Positions 5,453 through 8,195 of a stretch of 8,195 bases of DNA are shown one piece after another. The stretch is from an uncultured Bacilli bacterium (GTDB lineage: Bacteria > Bacillota_I > Bacilli_A > RF39 > UBA660): the NCBI GenBank assembly GCA_934089255.1, contig CAKOJI010000036.1, positions 1 to 8,195 on the forward strand, written 5' to 3'. A program made the position numbers and the translations under genes. The notes under the pieces are model-generated. The model saw only the letters and a list, made by a program, of their open reading frames with translations. It had not been told where the DNA came from and made no database searches. Numbering within the stretch: the stretch's first letter is position 1; every line of letters begins with the position of its first letter.

Positions 5453-6256
5453 CTAAATTTTTTTTTTGATACTTTTATATAAGTTATAGTTATATGGCAT
5501 TTTATTTATATTCATATAATTTATTATATTTTCTATTTCTTTATTGTTAATAGACTTATCATTTTTCTTAATATAATCAATAAATTCATTTAATTTATAT
5601 TTCTTTTCTGTAATACCATATTTTTTAAAATATAATCTTACATTATCTACTAAAAAGTTTGAAAATGTTTCTTTATTATTATTCATATAATATATAAGTA
5701 AATTTAAATCCCAACCTAGTTCTTTATAATAATCGAGTATATCGAATGGTTTATCTCTAACTAAATCTTCACTTATTTTATCTACTACTTCGCATACTTT
5801 TTTTATATTTTCTTTATTAAATTCATTTTCTCTTTGTAAGAATTTTTTTAATATATCTTTTTCTACACTAGTTAAATAATAAGATTTATAGTTATTGATG
5901 AATTTTTTAAATTTTTCATATGTTATATTATTATTAGAAACATATTCTTTTATATTATGTCTATCTTCTTTTATATAATTATTTATAATGTTAATAATAG
6001 TTTCTGTTTCTTTTCTTTTACTAATTTTATTACTGTCAAAATTTTTTTTATTCCCATATTTTAAACAATATTCTAAATATAATTTGTTTGTTTTACCATT
6101 ATTTTTAGAACTATTATCTAAATTTTTTAATAGAGTTGTAACAATATCATTAAATTCGTTTAAACTTATATTTTCTTTTTTTATAAATTTATTTATTAAA
6201 TCTAGATTTCCATTAGATTTAATATAGAATTCTAAATATTCTAAATCTTTATTCAT
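5453..6256 (-). CDS. Unknown 267-aa Asn/Lys-rich protein with degenerate repeats, inserted after era
   Basis: I do not recognise a family. The protein is 267 aa, very rich in Asn, Lys, Ile and Tyr, predicted mostly helical, with no signal peptide or membrane segment, so probably cytoplasmic. A degenerate segment recurs: FIKKENISLNEFNDIV (24-39), YVSNNNITYEKFKKFI (105-120), YMNNNKETFSNFLV (190-203) and YMNINKMPYNYNLYKSI (247-263), spaced about 81, 85 and 57 residues, suggesting repeated helical hairpin or helix-turn-helix units. The ATG at 6256 overlaps the era stop by 8 nt (ATGAATAA) with only a weak ribosome binding site, so it likely depends on coupling from era. It sits in an otherwise standard era-yqzL-recO operon. 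A ribosome-, RNA- or DNA-related role is possible by context only. Confidence 0.8.
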   Translation of the reverse strand: MNKDLEYLEFYIKSNGNLDLINKFIKKENISLNEFNDIVTTLLKNLDNSSKNNGKTNKLYLEYCLKYGNKKNFDSNKISKRKETETIINIINNYIKEDRHNIKEYVSNNNITYEKFKKFINNYKSYYLTSVEKDILKKFLQRENEFNKENIKKVCEVVDKISEDLVRDKPFDILDYYKELGWDLNLLIYYMNNNKETFSNFLVDNVRLYFKKYGITEKKYKLNEFIDYIKKNDKSINNKEIENIINYMNINKMPYNYNLYKSIKKKI

Positions 6257-7130
6257 CTTTTATACCAAATTCTTTTAAGTATTGTTCTTTATCTCTCCAG
6301 TTAGGAATAGTTTTAACATATAATTCTAAATATATTGGTTTTCCTAAAGTATTTTCTAAGTCTACTCTAGCACGTGTACCTATTTCTTTTAACATCTTAC
6401 CTTGTTTACCAATTATAATTTTTTTTAGAGATGGTCTAGAAACTATTATATCAACGTTTATTGTAATTAAATTGGATTTTTCATGATAAAGTGTTGTTAC
6501 ACACGTAACTGAGTGAGGTACTTCATCATTTGTAAGTTCAAGTATTTTTTCTCTTACAAATTCACTTGATATAAAAAATTTACTAGCATTTGTTACTACG
6601 TTATCATCATAGTATTTTACATTATCGTTTATATAATTTTTTACAACTTTTATTAGTCTGTCTGTATTATCATTTTTTAAAGCAGATATTGGTATTATTT
6701 CGGCAAAGTCATATAAATCTTTGTATGTATTAATTGCATTCATTATACCAGCATTATCTAATTTATCTATTTTATTTAGTATTAAAATTACTGGTATTTT
6801 ATTATTTTTTAATGCATTAATTATAAATTTATCTCCTTTTCCTAAACCAGCAGAAGCGTCTACTAAAAGTAATATTAGGTCTATATCTTCCATGTTACTG
6901 TATGCTTCTTTATTAAGTTCTCTACCTAATTTATCAACAGGTTTATGAATTCCTGGAGTATCTACGAAAACTATTTGTGTATCTTTATCATTATATACTC
7001 CGTGTATAGAATTTCTTGTTGTTCCAGCAACATCACTTACGATTGCAATTTTATTATTGATTAATGTATTTAATAATGTACTTTTCCCTGTATTAGGTCT
7101 ACCTATTATACTTACAAATCCGCTTTTCAC
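6249..7130 (-). CDS. era: GTPase Era, ribosome assembly factor
   Basis: Era is an essential KH-domain GTPase that binds the 3' end of 16S rRNA and helps mature the 30S subunit. From GTG 7130 it is 293 aa (family about 295-300). G1 GRPNTGKST (10-18), G2 Thr37/Thr38, G3 DTPG (57-60, in DTPGIHKP), G4 NKID (119-122), G5 SAL (149-151). The C-terminal KH domain carries GKQG (241-244) in IIGKQGKMLKEIGTRARVDLE and the closing WR. The start GTG 7130 has AGGAGTGAT at ideal spacing and gives the standard MKSGFVSIIGRPN N-terminus. The in-frame ATG at 7157 would add nine residues and has no ribosome binding site. G2 reads AGTTRNS instead of the usual PQTTRNR. It is first in an operon with the 267-aa gene, yqzL and recO. 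Confidence 0.96.
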   Translation of the reverse strand: MKSGFVSIIGRPNTGKSTLLNTLINNKIAIVSDVAGTTRNSIHGVYNDKDTQIVFVDTPGIHKPVDKLGRELNKEAYSNMEDIDLILLLVDASAGLGKGDKFIINALKNNKIPVILILNKIDKLDNAGIMNAINTYKDLYDFAEIIPISALKNDNTDRLIKVVKNYINDNVKYYDDNVVTNASKFFISSEFVREKILELTNDEVPHSVTCVTTLYHEKSNLITINVDIIVSRPSLKKIIIGKQGKMLKEIGTRARVDLENTLGKPIYLELYVKTIPNWRDKEQYLKEFGIKDE

Positions 7131-7133
7131 TTT

Positions 7134-7142
7134 ATCACTCCT
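7134..7142 (-). promoter_or_regulatory. Ribosome binding site that fixes the GTG start of era
   Basis: AGGAGTGAT on the minus strand, with the AGGAG core 7 nt from GTG 7130, is the strongest Shine-Dalgarno in the window. It lies inside the reading frame that would begin at ATG 7157, so the longer form is unlikely. Confidence 0.85.
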
Positions 7143-7161
7143 CATAAAAAGTTTCAATACT

Positions 7162-7167
7162 ATTATA
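7162..7167 (-). promoter_or_regulatory. Probable -10 box of the era operon promoter
   Basis: TATAAT on the minus strand would place the RNA start near 7155, about 25 nt before GTG 7130 and after ATG 7157. No good -35 is visible at 16-18 bp (TACCAA at 17 bp). The terminator upstream (7222-7246) means era needs a promoter between the two. Confidence 0.5.
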
Positions 7168-7221
7168 CATTATTTTTTTACAGTTTGGTATATGTAATAT
7201 AAGTAAAATAACATTATAATG

Positions 7222-7246
7222 AAAAAAAACGTATAATTCATACGTT
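7222..7246 (-). terminator. Intrinsic terminator of the Rpn-family gene
   Basis: Read on the minus strand, AACGTAT (7240-7246) pairs with ATACGTT (7228-7234) over 7 bp, with a 5-nt loop GAATT, followed by a run of eight U (7222-7229). It begins 2 nt after the stop codon and separates this gene from the era operon. Confidence 0.88.
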
Positions 7247-7248
7247 AA

Positions 7249-8115
7249 TTATTTATCAGATTTTGTTCCTTCATTTGATAATTCTTCTAAGATTTCATTT
7301 AAACTTTCTTCATCTAAGTTTGTTAATTCCATAATTTCTTCTTTTGAAAATTTTTTATCTAACATATTTTTTATTATTTCTTTATTTCTTTTTAAAACAC
7401 CATCTATCTCACCTTGTTCATATGAAACTTCTTTCATATATTCGTCATAATCATAATATAGTTGTTTATCTAAGTCTTCTATGTCTATATTAAATATTTT
7501 ACTAACATCTCTCATAAAAGTATCACCTTCATAAATATTATCTAGTAATTTTATATCGTTACAGATAAAGAAATATAATAATTTTTCTAGATTATATTTA
7601 TTCCCTTTCTTTACTACATTATAGTCTATATTTGTTAAAAAATCTAGATTAATATCTATAACTCTTAGCATATTATCTCTTATAATATGATGCTTCTTTT
7701 CTATCATCATAGAATCATATATAAATTCTCCTTTTTTAAATAAATCGTAGTTATTTATGTTTATTTGTATTACACCTTTGACGTTTTTGTAATCATCACT
7801 AATATGCACTTGTCTTAAAATGGAATTATACATATAAATATTATTTTTTACTATTGCTATACGAACATTGTTATAATTTATTTCTATATTGTAATAGTTT
7901 TCATTAGCTTTTACCATAATGTCACTTACACTATTAATGTAGTTTGAATTACTACTTATATTGGGTGTAATTAGTTCTATATTATTTCTTAATAGTTTTG
8001 CATCAATACCAGTTGATGCACTAATTAATCTAACTAAATATTCTCTACATACAGGATGTTCACTATTTAATAATTTTTTTACAACTTTATCTTTTAATAA
8101 AACTCTATCTTTCAT
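7249..8115 (-). CDS. Rpn / PD-(D/E)XK nuclease family putative transposase
   Basis: A 288-aa protein of the Rpn-like (recombination-promoting nuclease, PD-(D/E)XK transposase) superfamily, whose known members cut DNA and promote RecA-independent recombination. Signs: the N-terminal segment LKDKVVKKLLNSEHPVCREYLVRLISASTG; a nuclease core with Asp65 (SDIMVKANENYYNIEIN) and Glu78 in NIEIN, matching the D...ExQ pattern of the family with Asn at the Q position; an aromatic-rich middle; and the typical tail YEQGEIDGVLKRNKEIIKNML followed by FSKEEIMELTNLDEESLNEIL. Length is near full size for the family. The ATG at 8115 has AGGT 6 nt upstream. No terminal inverted repeats or target duplication were seen, so it is not a complete insertion sequence. 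Base use matches the neighbours. Confidence 0.78.
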   Translation of the reverse strand: MKDRVLLKDKVVKKLLNSEHPVCREYLVRLISASTGIDAKLLRNNIELITPNISSNSNYINSVSDIMVKANENYYNIEINYNNVRIAIVKNNIYMYNSILRQVHISDDYKNVKGVIQININNYDLFKKGEFIYDSMMIEKKHHIIRDNMLRVIDINLDFLTNIDYNVVKKGNKYNLEKLLYFFICNDIKLLDNIYEGDTFMRDVSKIFNIDIEDLDKQLYYDYDEYMKEVSYEQGEIDGVLKRNKEIIKNMLDKKFSKEEIMELTNLDEESLNEILEELSNEGTKSDK

Positions 8116-8142
8116 AATTTACCTACTTTCTGTTTCGAAATA

Positions 8143-8171
8143 AGAGTATCAAAATAAAAGTTATTGTGCAA
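8143..8171 (-). promoter_or_regulatory. Tentative promoter of the Rpn-family gene
   Basis: On the minus strand: TTGCAC (8166-8171), 17 bp, then TACTCT (8143-8148) preceded by TG one base away. The -35 is good (5 of 6) but the -10 matches only 3 of 6, so the call leans on spacing and the TG. Confidence 0.4.
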
Positions 8172-8195
8172 AAGTATAAAATATAAAATTATAAA

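Noticed and set aside
6721..6948. Plus-strand open frame antisense to era
   Set aside because: Falls wholly within the conserved GTPase domain of era; shadow of biased codons.
7131..7157. Longer Era beginning at ATG 7157
   Set aside because: No Shine-Dalgarno; the strong AGGAGTGAT is inside this extension, and the extra residues do not belong to the family N-terminus.
8133..8140. TTTCGAAA palindrome upstream of the Rpn-family gene as an operator
   Set aside because: An 8-bp palindrome in AT-rich DNA is easily due to chance, and no second copy or known regulator supports it.
1..8195. tRNA/rRNA genes, riboswitches, CRISPR arrays, insertion sequence ends
   Set aside because: Scanned by eye on both strands: no cloverleaf or GTTCRANNC T-loop, no spaced direct repeats, no T-box or known aptamer cores, no terminal inverted repeats with duplications.

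Overview
This is an AT-rich window (strong A/T bias at third codon positions, proteins rich in Lys/Asn/Ile) from a low-GC Bacillota-type bacterium. The gene set points to Bacilli or a nearby uncultured, small-genome lineage: hrcA-grpE-dnaK under CIRCE operators, era-yqzL-recO, and an S11 carboxypeptidase. TGG encodes Trp, and TGA ends grpE and the yqzL-like gene where the families end, so the code is standard (table 11) and this is not a Mycoplasma-type genome. The genus cannot be read from the sequence. Four of the nine genes whose start lies in the window appear to start with GTG (hrcA, pta, yqzL-like, era).

Region 1 (1-2118, minus strand) is the class I heat-shock operon, transcribed leftwards: hrcA, grpE, a 76-codon gene of unknown function, then the first 95 codons of dnaK, cut by the window edge. 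It starts at a near-perfect sigma-A promoter (TTGACA, 17 bp, TATAAT) bracketed by two CIRCE operators. HrcA should therefore repress its own operon, and the chaperone system (DnaK plus its nucleotide exchange factor GrpE) should be induced by heat or protein damage.

Region 2 (2204-3300, plus strand) holds a divergent, apparently monocistronic phosphate acetyltransferase gene (pta). It ends in an intrinsic terminator that begins within the last codons.

Region 3 (3303-4504, minus strand) is a secreted, C-terminally anchored S11-family D-Ala-D-Ala carboxypeptidase-like protein. It has its own extended -10 promoter and altered SxN and KTG boxes.

Region 4 (4543-7167, minus strand) is a compact operon: era, an unknown 267-codon gene, a very short yqzL-like gene, recO, and an intrinsic terminator. 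It is the usual Firmicute era-yqzL-recO neighbourhood with one extra unknown gene, which overlaps the end of era.

Region 5 (7222-8171, minus strand) is a separate unit: an Rpn/PD-(D/E)XK transposase-family nuclease gene with its own terminator and a tentative promoter.

Most of the window is conserved housekeeping. The less ordinary parts are the two unknown genes placed inside conserved operons (303-533 and 5453-6256), the minimal YqzL, the atypical carboxypeptidase motifs and the unusual CIRCE arrangement. No RNA genes, CRISPR arrays, insertion sequences or att sites were seen, and no gene-free stretch exceeds 300 bases.
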